A DNA stretch of 7,571 nt from Nitrososphaeraceae archaeon (lineage in GTDB: Archaea; Thermoproteota; Nitrososphaeria; Nitrososphaerales; Nitrososphaeraceae), in contig JAREAJ010000037.1 of NCBI GenBank assembly GCA_029240395.1, positions 1 through 7,571 of the forward strand, written 5' to 3'. Positions 1-6,753 of the stretch are shown one piece after another. The first letter of the stretch is position 1. The number at the start of each line of letters is the position of its first letter. The notes under the pieces were generated by a model. The model made no database searches. It saw only the letters and a program-made list of their open reading frames with translations, and had not been told where the DNA came from. The position numbers were made by a program, and so were the translations under genes.

Positions 1-1
1 G

Positions 2-655
2 AGAGGAAGCTTTGTGCTGATTCATGACGATACTCGACGAGAGAATGAGGTTGATATGGTTATAGCAGCGGAGCATATCAAACCCCGGGATATTGCAATT
101 ATGAGAAATAGAGCAGGCGGATTAATATGTTTGGCAATTTCACACAAAATTACAGAAAAACTGGGCCTTATGTACATGAGGGATATTCTTCGGTCTTCAG
201 CCCGTCCTAATACTATTCTCTCAAAGATAGTTGTTGATAAAACACCATACGGTGATAGACCCTCTTTTTCCTTATCCATCAATCACATAGATACCTTTAC
301 TGGAATTACAGACGTCGACAGAGCACTAACAATTTCGAAAATGGCTGATGTATGTAGGAAGATCGACTCCGGTGGAATAGAAGAATTTGCGAATAGTTTT
401 AGGGCACCCGGTCACGTACCTCTTCTCATTGCGTCTAATAATCTGCTAGAAGAGAGAACTGGTCATACCGAGCTATCTATATACTTGATGCAAATCGCAA
501 GGCTGGTTCCGGCAGTCGTAATATGCGAAATGTTGGATTCCACGACTCATAGGTCGTTATCGATAAATAAGGCTAAGAATTATGCAAACAAGTTTGGTAT
601 TGTCTTGATAGAGTCGAATCAGCTCATACGATCATATTCGAGGGTGGCTAACTAA
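2..655 (+). CDS. ribB: 3,4-dihydroxy-2-butanone 4-phosphate synthase (5' partial)
   Basis: Converts ribulose 5-phosphate to formate and 3,4-dihydroxy-2-butanone 4-phosphate, the four-carbon unit used by lumazine synthase. The frame is open from the first bases of the window, and the residues before the GTG at 14 (RGSF) fit the family, so the true start lies a short way upstream and GTG 14 is internal. Counting from the codon at 2, the acidic metal and substrate loop DDTRRENEVDM is at 9-19, TGITDVDRA at 100-108, the PGH histidine near 138, GHTE at 154-157 and CEM at 175-177. All are hallmarks of RibB. There is no GTP cyclohydrolase II domain, as expected in archaea, which use GTP cyclohydrolase III (third gene of this operon). 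About 10-15 N-terminal residues are probably missing, judged against archaeal homologues as I remember them. Confidence 0.95.
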   Translation, partial: RGSFVLIHDDTRRENEVDMVIAAEHIKPRDIAIMRNRAGGLICLAISHKITEKLGLMYMRDILRSSARPNTILSKIVVDKTPYGDRPSFSLSINHIDTFTGITDVDRALTISKMADVCRKIDSGGIEEFANSFRAPGHVPLLIASNNLLEERTGHTELSIYLMQIARLVPAVVICEMLDSTTHRSLSINKAKNYANKFGIVLIESNQLIRSYSRVAN

Positions 656-657
656 GA

Positions 658-1125
658 TTGGAGCGAATCAGGGCAGGGATAGTTGTTTCAGAGTTTAATA
701 AGGGTATAACATCTCAGATGCTTGCAGTCGCCTTAAACCAAGCAAATAAAGCAAATTTACAACTCAAATACATATGCTACGTGCCAGGTTCATTCGATAT
801 GCCACTTATGGTCGAAGAGCTTTTAAAGAGAAAGGACATAGATGCTGCGATAACTATAGGTGCTATAATTAAGGGTGAAACACGACATGACAGTATTGTT
901 GCAGAAAATGCGGCAAGATTAATAGCAGATCTGTCACTTAAATATGGTAAACCTGTATCACTTGGAATTTCTGGTCCGGACATGACAATAGAACAGGCTA
1001 AAGATAGAATAGAAATTGTACCAAGGCGCGCTGTCATTGCAGCTGTCTGTATGACTAACAGAATCAGAAAACTAAGAAACAAAAGGATGCTTAATTCTAA
1101 AAAGGCAGTGACGATATCGGATTGA
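658..1125 (+). CDS. ribH: 6,7-dimethyl-8-ribityllumazine synthase
   Basis: Condenses 5-amino-6-ribitylaminouracil with the RibB product to give lumazine, the penultimate step to riboflavin. It is a 155-residue protein of the usual single-domain size. GIVVSEFN (residues 7-14) supplies the aromatic residue that stacks on the pyrimidine. VPGSFDMP (42-49) is the substrate loop. GETRHD (73-78) carries the catalytic histidine H77. GISGPDMTIEQAKDR (103-117) and the following basic residues match the phosphate-binding end in the archaeal rather than the bacterial form. The start is TTG at 658, two bases after the ribB stop; no ATG is near, and a GGTGG at 643-647 may serve as ribosome binding site. 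The last ~15 residues are a basic tail beyond the conserved fold. The stop overlaps the next start by four bases, suggesting coupled translation. Confidence 0.95.
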   Translation: MERIRAGIVVSEFNKGITSQMLAVALNQANKANLQLKYICYVPGSFDMPLMVEELLKRKDIDAAITIGAIIKGETRHDSIVAENAARLIADLSLKYGKPVSLGISGPDMTIEQAKDRIEIVPRRAVIAAVCMTNRIRKLRNKRMLNSKKAVTISD

Positions 1126-1934
1126 CAATACAGATCACAATAATTAGGATTGAAGGGTATGGCCCGTGGACGCTCAGTCTCGGCAGCGACAGAGAAGCTA
1201 GGCTGCAGATGTTGCAATCAAGGATGTATTACGACATACAACGACTATTTTCAGAGAGAGAATGCTTGGTTTACTCGAATAGATTTGATGAATATTTTGC
1301 CGTATCTAATGGTCTTTCTGTTGCAGGTCACATCAATATACATAACCAGCTTGCAAACATGTACCCAAATTTAGAGCTATCAATGACAATTGGTAAAGGT
1401 AGTACTCCGTTTGAAGCAAATGTTAGTGCCCACAGATCTAGACAAGCAAAAGAAGCACTTACAACTGTTGCTAGTATATTCGGTCATCGTGTAATGTATT
1501 CCTCTAACGACTCTCCTACTGAATTTTCACTTTCGAAATCAACATTGGCACCTTCGCTGAATGGAGACTTTGTACAGATTATGCACATAGATGTGAATAA
1601 CTCAAGGAAAATGAGTTTAGATCTATCTCCATATGAGGTCACATGCTTAATGGGAAAGATACATACTCTTTTGTCAGATGAATTTTTTAAAAAAGGTTCG
1701 ATGATGTTTTTTATTGGTGGAGACAACTTTATGGTAATCTCAAACGAAACAACGAAAGAAGAAGCAGGTAGGATTATTGATACAGTCGGCAGAGCTTCGG
1801 GAACGAAGCTAAATTGTGGAATTGGTAGGGGAAAGAACGGTAGAGAAGCAGCTAAAAATGCAACCAGGGCACTTGACACTATAAGGGAACTTAGGGAAAA
1901 AGGAATGATTCAGTCTATATATGAAGTTCAATGA
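1122..1934 (+). CDS. arfA: GTP cyclohydrolase III (GTP cyclohydrolase IIa)
   Basis: Opens the imidazole ring of GTP to give 2-amino-5-formylamino-6-ribosylamino-4(3H)-pyrimidinone 5'-phosphate, the first committed step to riboflavin and F420 in archaea. The 270-residue length matches the archaeal family (the Methanocaldococcus enzyme is similar). The N-terminus is family-typical (QITIIRIEGYGPWT, residues 4-17), followed by LQSR (31-34), NRFDEYFAVSNG (53-64), HIDVNN (155-160) and FFIGGDNFM (196-204). The last two lie in the palm-like, GGDEF-related nucleotide and metal site. The start is TTG at 1122, overlapping the ribH stop as TTGA. The family-conserved sequence begins within three residues of it, so the start is well supported. 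The stop overlaps the next gene by an ATGA. This family leaves the formyl group on, so a separate deformylase is needed. Confidence 0.95.
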   Translation: MTIQITIIRIEGYGPWTLSLGSDREARLQMLQSRMYYDIQRLFSERECLVYSNRFDEYFAVSNGLSVAGHINIHNQLANMYPNLELSMTIGKGSTPFEANVSAHRSRQAKEALTTVASIFGHRVMYSSNDSPTEFSLSKSTLAPSLNGDFVQIMHIDVNNSRKMSLDLSPYEVTCLMGKIHTLLSDEFFKKGSMMFFIGGDNFMVISNETTKEEAGRIIDTVGRASGTKLNCGIGRGKNGREAAKNATRALDTIRELREKGMIQSIYEVQ

Positions 1935-3322
1935 ATACGATAATAGAAAAGGCGAGTCTTCTACTTGGCAGAGATTTAAAATATATTGAATCAGGATTTA
2001 TTGAAATAGGAAAAAATGGAACGATACTCAGGGCTGCCCCTGGAAACTACGGTGAAAAGGTTCTTAACAATAAAACCGAGTGTAATCGTAGTACATTTGA
2101 TTCTGATGGACTTTTAATAATACCAGGTTTCATAAACGCTCACACTCATATTGGCGATTCTCTTGCAAAAGACGTGTTGGTTGAATCAGGACTTAATACG
2201 AGAGTCCATCCTGTATATGGTGCAAAGAAAGTCATTTTAGAGAAGAGTAAGCCAAGTCATCTAAAGATTCTCATGAGGGCCTCCGTAATATCTATGATGA
2301 AAAAAGGTATTGTAGCGTTTGCAGATTTTAGGGAAGGTGGTTTTGAAGGAATAGAATTGCTAAAGCAGGCAATCTCTGCCCTCCCAATTAAGTGTATCGT
2401 ATTTGGCAGGGTCGAATATTATTTTGATCTCACTAAGGATACCAGACCAGATAGAAAAGAAAAATTGGTCCATGATACAAGTGCTAAAAAGAACATCAAA
2501 GCAATGGCTACAAAATTTTACAAGCAGCATCATGTTTTGAGAAAAGTGCAACTGAAGCTACCACCAAAAGCCTTGCTGGAGGCTTCTGACATTCTAAGAG
2601 TTGCTGAAGGGTTAGGAATTAGCGGTGCAAACGAAAATACTGACCTCTCCCTGCAACAATATAAGCAACTAATCGATAGCATAAATAAGAAGAGAAGGGA
2701 TAAAAAGCTAAAAAACAAGAATCGAAAGCTACTCATAGGGATTCACGGAGCAGAATCAAGGGAGTCTGTTGAATTTTCAAAATCCTTGACAGGCAAGACA
2801 GAGGTTTTCAGAATCATGAGGTTTCTAAAACCAGACTATATTGTTCATATGACTAATGCAACAGATGAAGACATTTCTTTGGTTGCAAGCAGCAGAACTG
2901 GTGTTGTAATATGCCCCAGGGCCAACGGAGTTCTTGGAGCAGGAATTCCAAGGGTTGCAGAAATGTTATCGAGAGGATGTAGGATAGCTATAGGAACAGA
3001 TAATGTAATGTTGAATTCTCCAGATATATTTAGAGAAATGGACTACATTTGGAAGACTTCAAGGGCCATTGGAGGTAATTTTATAGAGGCTAAAGAAATA
3101 TTGAAAATGTCTACAGTAAATGCTGCTCACATTCTCGGTCTCAACTCCGGCTGCATCGAAGAAGGCAGGTCGGCTGACTTGTTATTTATTGATAAAAAAT
3201 ATCTTGACTTGTACCCTATTCATAATCCCTACGTATCGATTATACACAGGGCCAGTTCAGATTCCATCAAAGGAGTAATGATAGACGGAAGACTGGCAGA
3301 TGGGGCAGAATTGTGGGAATAG
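1931..3322 (+). CDS. amidohydrolase of the cytosine/guanine/SAH deaminase group; candidate riboflavin-pathway deaminase
   Basis: A 463-residue metal-dependent amidohydrolase (COG0402-like). The metal and catalytic residues of the deaminase branch are all visible: HTH (H71, H73) at the end of the first barrel strand, HGAE (H272 with the proton-shuttle glutamate E275), H306 in IVHMTNATDEDI, and D357 in GTDNVM. CPRANGVLGAGI (328-339) corresponds to the CPRSN stretch of SAH and guanine deaminases. An N-terminal beta-sandwich (about 1-65) and C-terminal strands (GRSADLLFID, 412-421) complete the fold. A lysine/arginine-rich stretch lies at 251-266. It sits between arfA and arfC and overlaps arfA by an ATGA. 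The archaeal pathway needs removal of an amino group from a 2-aminopyrimidinone after ArfC, the chemistry of this group, so I infer that role. Deformylation of the ArfA product is the main alternative. Family call firm; substrate inferred. Confidence 0.88.
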   Translation: MNTIIEKASLLLGRDLKYIESGFIEIGKNGTILRAAPGNYGEKVLNNKTECNRSTFDSDGLLIIPGFINAHTHIGDSLAKDVLVESGLNTRVHPVYGAKKVILEKSKPSHLKILMRASVISMMKKGIVAFADFREGGFEGIELLKQAISALPIKCIVFGRVEYYFDLTKDTRPDRKEKLVHDTSAKKNIKAMATKFYKQHHVLRKVQLKLPPKALLEASDILRVAEGLGISGANENTDLSLQQYKQLIDSINKKRRDKKLKNKNRKLLIGIHGAESRESVEFSKSLTGKTEVFRIMRFLKPDYIVHMTNATDEDISLVASSRTGVVICPRANGVLGAGIPRVAEMLSRGCRIAIGTDNVMLNSPDIFREMDYIWKTSRAIGGNFIEAKEILKMSTVNAAHILGLNSGCIEEGRSADLLFIDKKYLDLYPIHNPYVSIIHRASSDSIKGVMIDGRLADGAELWE

Positions 3323-3325
3323 TTG

Positions 3326-3985
3326 ATGCAAATAACAATTAACGCTGCAATGACAGTTGACGGAAAGATTGCTTCAATCCTTGGAAATTCGGAGATCTCA
3401 TCAGAAGAGGATCTCTCAAGGGTTCACGAATTGCGGGCTTCGGTCGATGGAATAGTCGTTGGTATATCTACTGTCCTTGTTGATGATCCAAGGCTTACAG
3501 TAAGACTGGCCACGAAACAGGTCAGGAGAAAACATCCAGCAAGAATAATAATTGATAGTACCGGGAAGATACCACTCGATTCGCGGGTTCTACGCACCGC
3601 TTCTAAAGTAAAGACAATAGTTGCTGTCACAGAATTAGCACATACAGACACGATAAGCAAAATCGAGAAGATGGGGGCAGTGGTTATTGTTTCCGGAAAA
3701 AAAATAGTTAATCTGAAAAAGGTACTCTCGACTGTTAAAAATATGGGTATTAAGAAAATTCTTGTAGAAGGCGGAGGCGAAATAAATTGGTCTTTTTTTA
3801 GTCAAGGACTTGTGAATGAACTAATTGTAACGATTGCACCAAGGATAGTTGGTGGCAGGCAAGCAACTACTCTAGTAGAAGGAGAGGGATATCCAAGTAT
3901 TTCTAGCGGAGTAAAATTGCAGTTACAGAAAGTCCAAATGCAAACTAATGGGGAACTGGTTTTGTATTATAAACTGCGAAACTAG
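3326..3985 (+). CDS. arfC: 2,5-diamino-6-ribosylamino-4(3H)-pyrimidinone 5'-phosphate reductase
   Basis: NAD(P)H-dependent reductase that turns the ribosyl group of the pathway intermediate into ribityl. It is the stand-alone archaeal counterpart of the RibD reductase domain. The 219 residues contain the dihydrofolate-reductase-like landmarks: NAAMTVDGKIA (6-16), the strongly conserved VGISTVLVDDPRLTVR (45-60), PARIIIDS (71-78), the nucleotide-binding LVEGGGEI (146-153) and APRIVGG (171-177). There is no CMP-deaminase-type zinc domain as in bacterial RibD, so deamination must come from another protein, perhaps the gene just upstream. I chose ATG 3326, since GTGGGA at 3313-3318 lies seven bases upstream. 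A TTG directly before it at 3323 would add one residue. Only three bases separate it from the amidohydrolase stop. Last gene of the operon, converging on tfe. Confidence 0.93.
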   Translation: MQITINAAMTVDGKIASILGNSEISSEEDLSRVHELRASVDGIVVGISTVLVDDPRLTVRLATKQVRRKHPARIIIDSTGKIPLDSRVLRTASKVKTIVAVTELAHTDTISKIEKMGAVVIVSGKKIVNLKKVLSTVKNMGIKKILVEGGGEINWSFFSQGLVNELIVTIAPRIVGGRQATTLVEGEGYPSISSGVKLQLQKVQMQTNGELVLYYKLRN

Positions 3986-4009
3986 TTAGTATTTGAAGAT
4001 GAAATATGA

Positions 4010-4546
4010 CTAGCCGGTTCTTTTATTTTCTGTTTGACGGTATATATCCTCAGTTATTTGATTTATCTTGAAGCGAAGAGCTTCCTTAACTCTGGCATTG
4101 TCTACCATATTGAGTGGACCTTTACAATTGTTACATTTGAAGAATAATTCTACAGCCGAATCAAATTTAATTCGAGGGCAATCTTTGTTTCCACAGTGAT
4201 AGAATTCTGAAGATTCTTCGTATTCTAACCGTTTTTGCAATCTGTCAAGAATTTTCTTCTTTTGATTATCAATAAAGTTGTCGACCTGATCTTGTTTTGC
4301 ACGCCATCTATATACAAACCAACCCTTTTTTTCGTCTTTGACTCTTATTCCGGTTATAAGTGCCTTACCGAACATGTCATAAAGAACTTTTCTTATAATG
4401 TTGATTCTTAACCCCGTAGCACTAGCGATTTCTTCGTCAGTAGCATCTTCGGTATTTAAGAGGGCGCGTGCAACCTTAAGATATTCTTCTCCTCCAATCA
4501 GGTTGGCGATTTTAACAAAAGAATCCTCGTATTTAACTGAATGCAT
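4010..4546 (-). CDS. tfe: transcription factor E, alpha subunit (TFE)
   Basis: General archaeal transcription factor, homologue of TFIIE-alpha, which helps open promoter DNA and stabilises the initiation complex. Starting at ATG 4546 it has 178 residues, the usual family size. A winged-helix domain (about 10-85) begins with FVKIANLIGGEEYLKVARAL and includes the wing GWFVYRWRA. A coiled linker follows (about 86-110). A zinc ribbon has cysteines at 118, 123, 138 and 141; its first pair is spaced C-x4-C rather than the common CxxC. I chose ATG 4546 because the family-conserved part starts nine residues later and a TATA-like box lies about 27 bases upstream, as for a leaderless mRNA. The frame stays open further, with ATG 4744 (244 residues) and TTG 4801 (263 residues) as alternatives. 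Convergent with arfC, 24 bases apart. Confidence 0.9.
   Translation of the reverse strand: MHSVKYEDSFVKIANLIGGEEYLKVARALLNTEDATDEEIASATGLRINIIRKVLYDMFGKALITGIRVKDEKKGWFVYRWRAKQDQVDNFIDNQKKKILDRLQKRLEYEESSEFYHCGNKDCPRIKFDSAVELFFKCNNCKGPLNMVDNARVKEALRFKINQITEDIYRQTENKRTG
4018..4034 (+). terminator. possible oligo-T terminator of the riboflavin operon
   Basis: About 30 bases past the arfC stop the + strand becomes T-rich (TTCTTTTATTTTCTGTTT), resembling the T-stretches at which archaeal RNA polymerase terminates. It lies inside the 3' end of the convergent tfe gene, so protein coding there could also explain the composition. No hairpin precedes it. Confidence 0.3.
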
Positions 4547-4567
4547 ATAGTATAATCTGTAATTTTT

Positions 4568-4577
4568 GGATATATAG
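4568..4577 (-). promoter_or_regulatory. probable TATA box of tfe
   Basis: On the minus strand this reads CTATATATCC, preceded by a purine-containing GGTAA that could act as the BRE. Its centre lies about 27 bases before ATG 4546, which would put the transcription start at or next to the start codon (leaderless mRNA). If tfe starts further upstream, this is only AT-rich coding sequence. Confidence 0.45.
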
Positions 4578-4779
4578 TTACCGACGATTCTAGTTCGCGG
4601 AACTGACTTAAAAGGTGAGCCGAGAAGATCCGTTGTAATGATATAATAATTCTGTCCTAGTTTCACTTCTGGTATCGTCTGGCAACCTACCAATCGAGAC
4701 AACTGGTTATTGTCTTCGCTAATTTTAATTGGTTTTTGTCTCATATCAGAGGATCTGTTTGCTGTTAGAATAAATCGTA

Positions 4780-5055
4780 TTATCTTGTAGTAGAATAACA
4801 AGCAGGCAGCGGAGACCTAATCTCAGGATATAATCCTTGCAAACAGAATATAGCCATGCTTACTTTAGAGAGAACTCTTGCCATCAATTTCATTAAAGTT
4901 AACTTGCGCATCCTTCTCGTCTTACACGCAACTAGTTGTAAAGGAATATCATATGATTCACTAGTATTTGTGAAGCTTTGTCTACTTTCAATAATCATCA
5001 TTAATCTGATAGCAATTATGCTAAAAGACAACCCAACTAGAGCTGTAATGGTCAT
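4780..5055 (-). CDS. doubtful small membrane protein
   Basis: A 91-residue ORF with no family I recognise. Residues 1-22 (starting MTITALVGLSFSIIAI) are hydrophobic and could form one membrane segment. The middle is basic (KTRRMRKLTLMK) and the end is short and proline-containing. In favour: ATG start, with GAGGGT eight bases upstream and a weak TATA-like TTAAATTG about 55 bases upstream. It would read toward tfe, whose earliest possible TTG it overlaps by 22 bases. Against: a 67-residue ORF with a hydrophobic C-terminus covers almost the same bases on the other strand (4856-5059), with its own TATA-like box 24 bases upstream. Neither is clearly coding, and at most one is likely to be real. 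Confidence 0.28.
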   Translation of the reverse strand: MTITALVGLSFSIIAIRLMMIIESRQSFTNTSESYDIPLQLVACKTRRMRKLTLMKLMARVLSKVSMAIFCLQGLYPEIRSPLPACYSTTR

Positions 5056-5421
5056 GTAATACTACCCTCACTAGACTCCTACTTGCTAGGTGCAGTCTTA
5101 TTCCTACAATTTAACTTCATAAGCTAAAAAAATTAGATACGATTCCAGTAAGTGGTTAGCTGGAATTGTGTAGGAAAGGCTTATAGCAATAGAGATATTG
5201 AATAACTTTGGAGCAAGCTTCAGAGAGTATGATTTTTCATCCTAACTTGCTAGAGAAACAAGTTTCATATATCGTCAGAATTACTTAAGAATACATCATA
5301 AAGGGAAATTATCGTTTCTTACAAAAATTCTCTCTAATTGGTATGGCTGGGTCACGGCATGTCACCTCAATATACACATTTTAACTATGTATTATTACAA
5401 CTGAGGTATCGTATCGACGCT
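5056..5421. other. non-coding stretch between tfe side and helicase
   Basis: I see no supportable gene in these 366 bases. It contains a nested pair of inverted repeats (5101-5176), a smaller hairpin (AACTTG 5244-5249 with CAAGTT 5259-5264), a repeated nonamer ACTTGCTAG (5081-5089 and 5245-5253), and a locally GC-richer patch near 5342-5367 with a repeated GTCAC. The last ~100 bases will hold the 3' end of the helicase mRNA. I found no tRNA-like or box C/D-like pattern. Confidence 0.5.
5101..5176. repeat. nested inverted repeats, possible structured RNA or element remnant
   Basis: TTCCTACA at 5101-5108 is perfectly complementary to TGTAGGAA at 5169-5176, closing a 76-base unit. Inside it ATTCCAG (5142-5148) pairs with CTGGAAT (5160-5166) across an 11-base loop, and CTAA (5124-5127) pairs with TTAG (5133-5136). 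The arrangement resembles two hairpins on a closing stem. It lacks the T-loop and anticodon features of a tRNA. It could be a small RNA, a protein-binding site or a remnant of a small mobile element. I cannot decide the strand. Confidence 0.4.
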
Positions 5422-6753
5422 TTATGATCGACTATTGCGATAGCTACTATGGCTATAATGCCCTCTGTGAGAGTAACCCCGGTCATGGCGTTTGGCTTGT
5501 CTGTATCTGTTGCCTACATCTTTTCGATATCTTGTTCCTCTACTCCACCGGTCCCTATTCTGATTTCCATATTCATACCCTTGATATCTGCGGCTAAAAG
5601 AACGCGAGTGTGTGTGATGTCGTTGGACGGCAGGAACCTCAACTCCCATTTCCTCATTAAGCTTTCGAATGGGATGTTTTGTCTGCCTCAGGATTCGCCC
5701 AAAATCGTCGATCCTGTCTTGGGAGACCAATGATATGGCCTTACCTGTTGCGCCAGCCCTTGCCGTTCTTCCTATTCTGTGAAAATATATTAGCGGATCC
5801 TCAGGAATGTCATAGTTTAAAACATGACCTACAGCCGGGACGTCAATGCCTCGTGCGGCAATATCGGTTGCTACCAAAATATCTTCATCACCTCTCTTGA
5901 ATCGATACATTGCGTTGTCTCTTTGCCTCTGGGTGAGATCCCCATGTATTGTTATGGCTCTGAATCCCTCTTGCTTCAATTCAGAAGCTAATCTATGTGT
6001 TCTTTGCTTAGTAGCAGCAAAAACGATTGTCTGTTTTTTATCTCTAATTCTGATAAGGTTACATAAATGCCTGAATTTTTCTTTTTCATACACTATTAGG
6101 TATGACTGGTCAATTGTGTCGAGACTTAATTCCTCTTCATTTAATCTGACTTCTTCAAACTCTTTCATATATTCCTGTGCGAGTCTTAAGATCTCTGGTG
6201 GCATTGTAGCAGAGAACAGGCATGTTTGTCTATCTTCATTTACATAAAACAAAATGAACTTAATATCTTCAATGAAACCCATGTCAAGCATCCTATCTGC
6301 CTCATCTAGGACAACAAACTTTACATTCTCTAAATCAATTGATCCCTGTTTGATATGATCTATCAACCTTCCAGGCGTCGCAACAAGTATCTGAACTCCT
6401 CTTCTCAATTGATCATATTGAATACCTATACTCTGGCCGCCGTAAATGGATACTGTTCTAATGCCGGTGTACTTAGCAAACTTGTTAATTTCAGCAGAAA
6501 CCTGCACTGCCAGCTCCCTTGTAGGTACGAGTATGAGAGCCTGTATTGGACCTCTGCGTTTTATCTTGGTTAATATAGGCAATGCAAAAGCTGCCGTCTT
6601 GCCAGTACCTGTGTGTGCCTGTCCTATTACGTCTAAACCTTTCAACATTAGGGGTATTGCTTCCTGTTGAATAGGAAAGGGATCCTCGTAGCCATGCTCC
6701 CTTAGTGCTTTAGTTGTTTCAACATCTATTCCTAATTCTTGAAATGTCTTCAA
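5422..6753 (-). CDS. DEAD-box ATP-dependent RNA helicase
   Basis: Unwinds or remodels RNA using ATP, with likely roles in ribosome assembly, mRNA turnover or cold adaptation. All motifs of the two RecA-like domains are present in order: Q motif (PFPIQQ, 25-30), Walker A AHTGTGKT (46-53), PTREL (77-81), TPGR (126-129), DEAD (150-153), SAT (181-183), IVFAATK (243-249), ATDIAARGID (295-304) and HRIGRTAR (325-332). The core ends near 372. Residues 377-443 are a disordered tail rich in Arg, Tyr, His, Ser and Gly, probably an RNA-binding extension. The start is TTG at 6753: a TGA lies in frame three codons upstream, and the family-typical KTFQELGI follows directly. A leader of about 100 nt with an upstream ORF and hairpin appears to precede it. 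It resembles bacterial CsdA/RhlE-type and archaeal deaD proteins, but I cannot assign an exact orthologue. Confidence 0.95.
   Translation of the reverse strand: MKTFQELGIDVETTKALREHGYEDPFPIQQEAIPLMLKGLDVIGQAHTGTGKTAAFALPILTKIKRRGPIQALILVPTRELAVQVSAEINKFAKYTGIRTVSIYGGQSIGIQYDQLRRGVQILVATPGRLIDHIKQGSIDLENVKFVVLDEADRMLDMGFIEDIKFILFYVNEDRQTCLFSATMPPEILRLAQEYMKEFEEVRLNEEELSLDTIDQSYLIVYEKEKFRHLCNLIRIRDKKQTIVFAATKQRTHRLASELKQEGFRAITIHGDLTQRQRDNAMYRFKRGDEDILVATDIAARGIDVPAVGHVLNYDIPEDPLIYFHRIGRTARAGATGKAISLVSQDRIDDFGRILRQTKHPIRKLNEEMGVEVPAVQRHHTHSRSFSRRYQGYEYGNQNRDRWSRGTRYRKDVGNRYRQAKRHDRGYSHRGHYSHSSYRNSRS

Noticed and set aside
14..16. GTG at 14 as the start of ribB
   Set aside because: The in-frame residues before it match the family and lead into the active-site loop without a gap, so the gene begins outside the window.
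777..1217. 146-codon minus-strand ORF opposite ribH and the start of arfA
   Set aside because: It lies antisense to two clearly identified enzymes and shows no family features of its own.
1484..1879. 131-codon minus-strand ORF opposite arfA
   Set aside because: Antisense shadow of the GTP cyclohydrolase III coding sequence, covering its GGDN motif region.
4856..5059. 67-codon plus-strand ORF with hydrophobic C-terminus
   Set aside because: Competes with the minus-strand small ORF over the same bases; its TATA-like box is no stronger than others in this AT-rich DNA, and the protein has no recognisable features.
5101..5176. tRNA gene suggested by the 76-base length and closing stem
   Set aside because: No T-loop consensus, anticodon arm or D-arm in the right places on either strand.
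5846..6247. Plus-strand ORFs opposite the helicase
   Set aside because: Antisense to the conserved helicase motifs; their codons only mirror the real gene.
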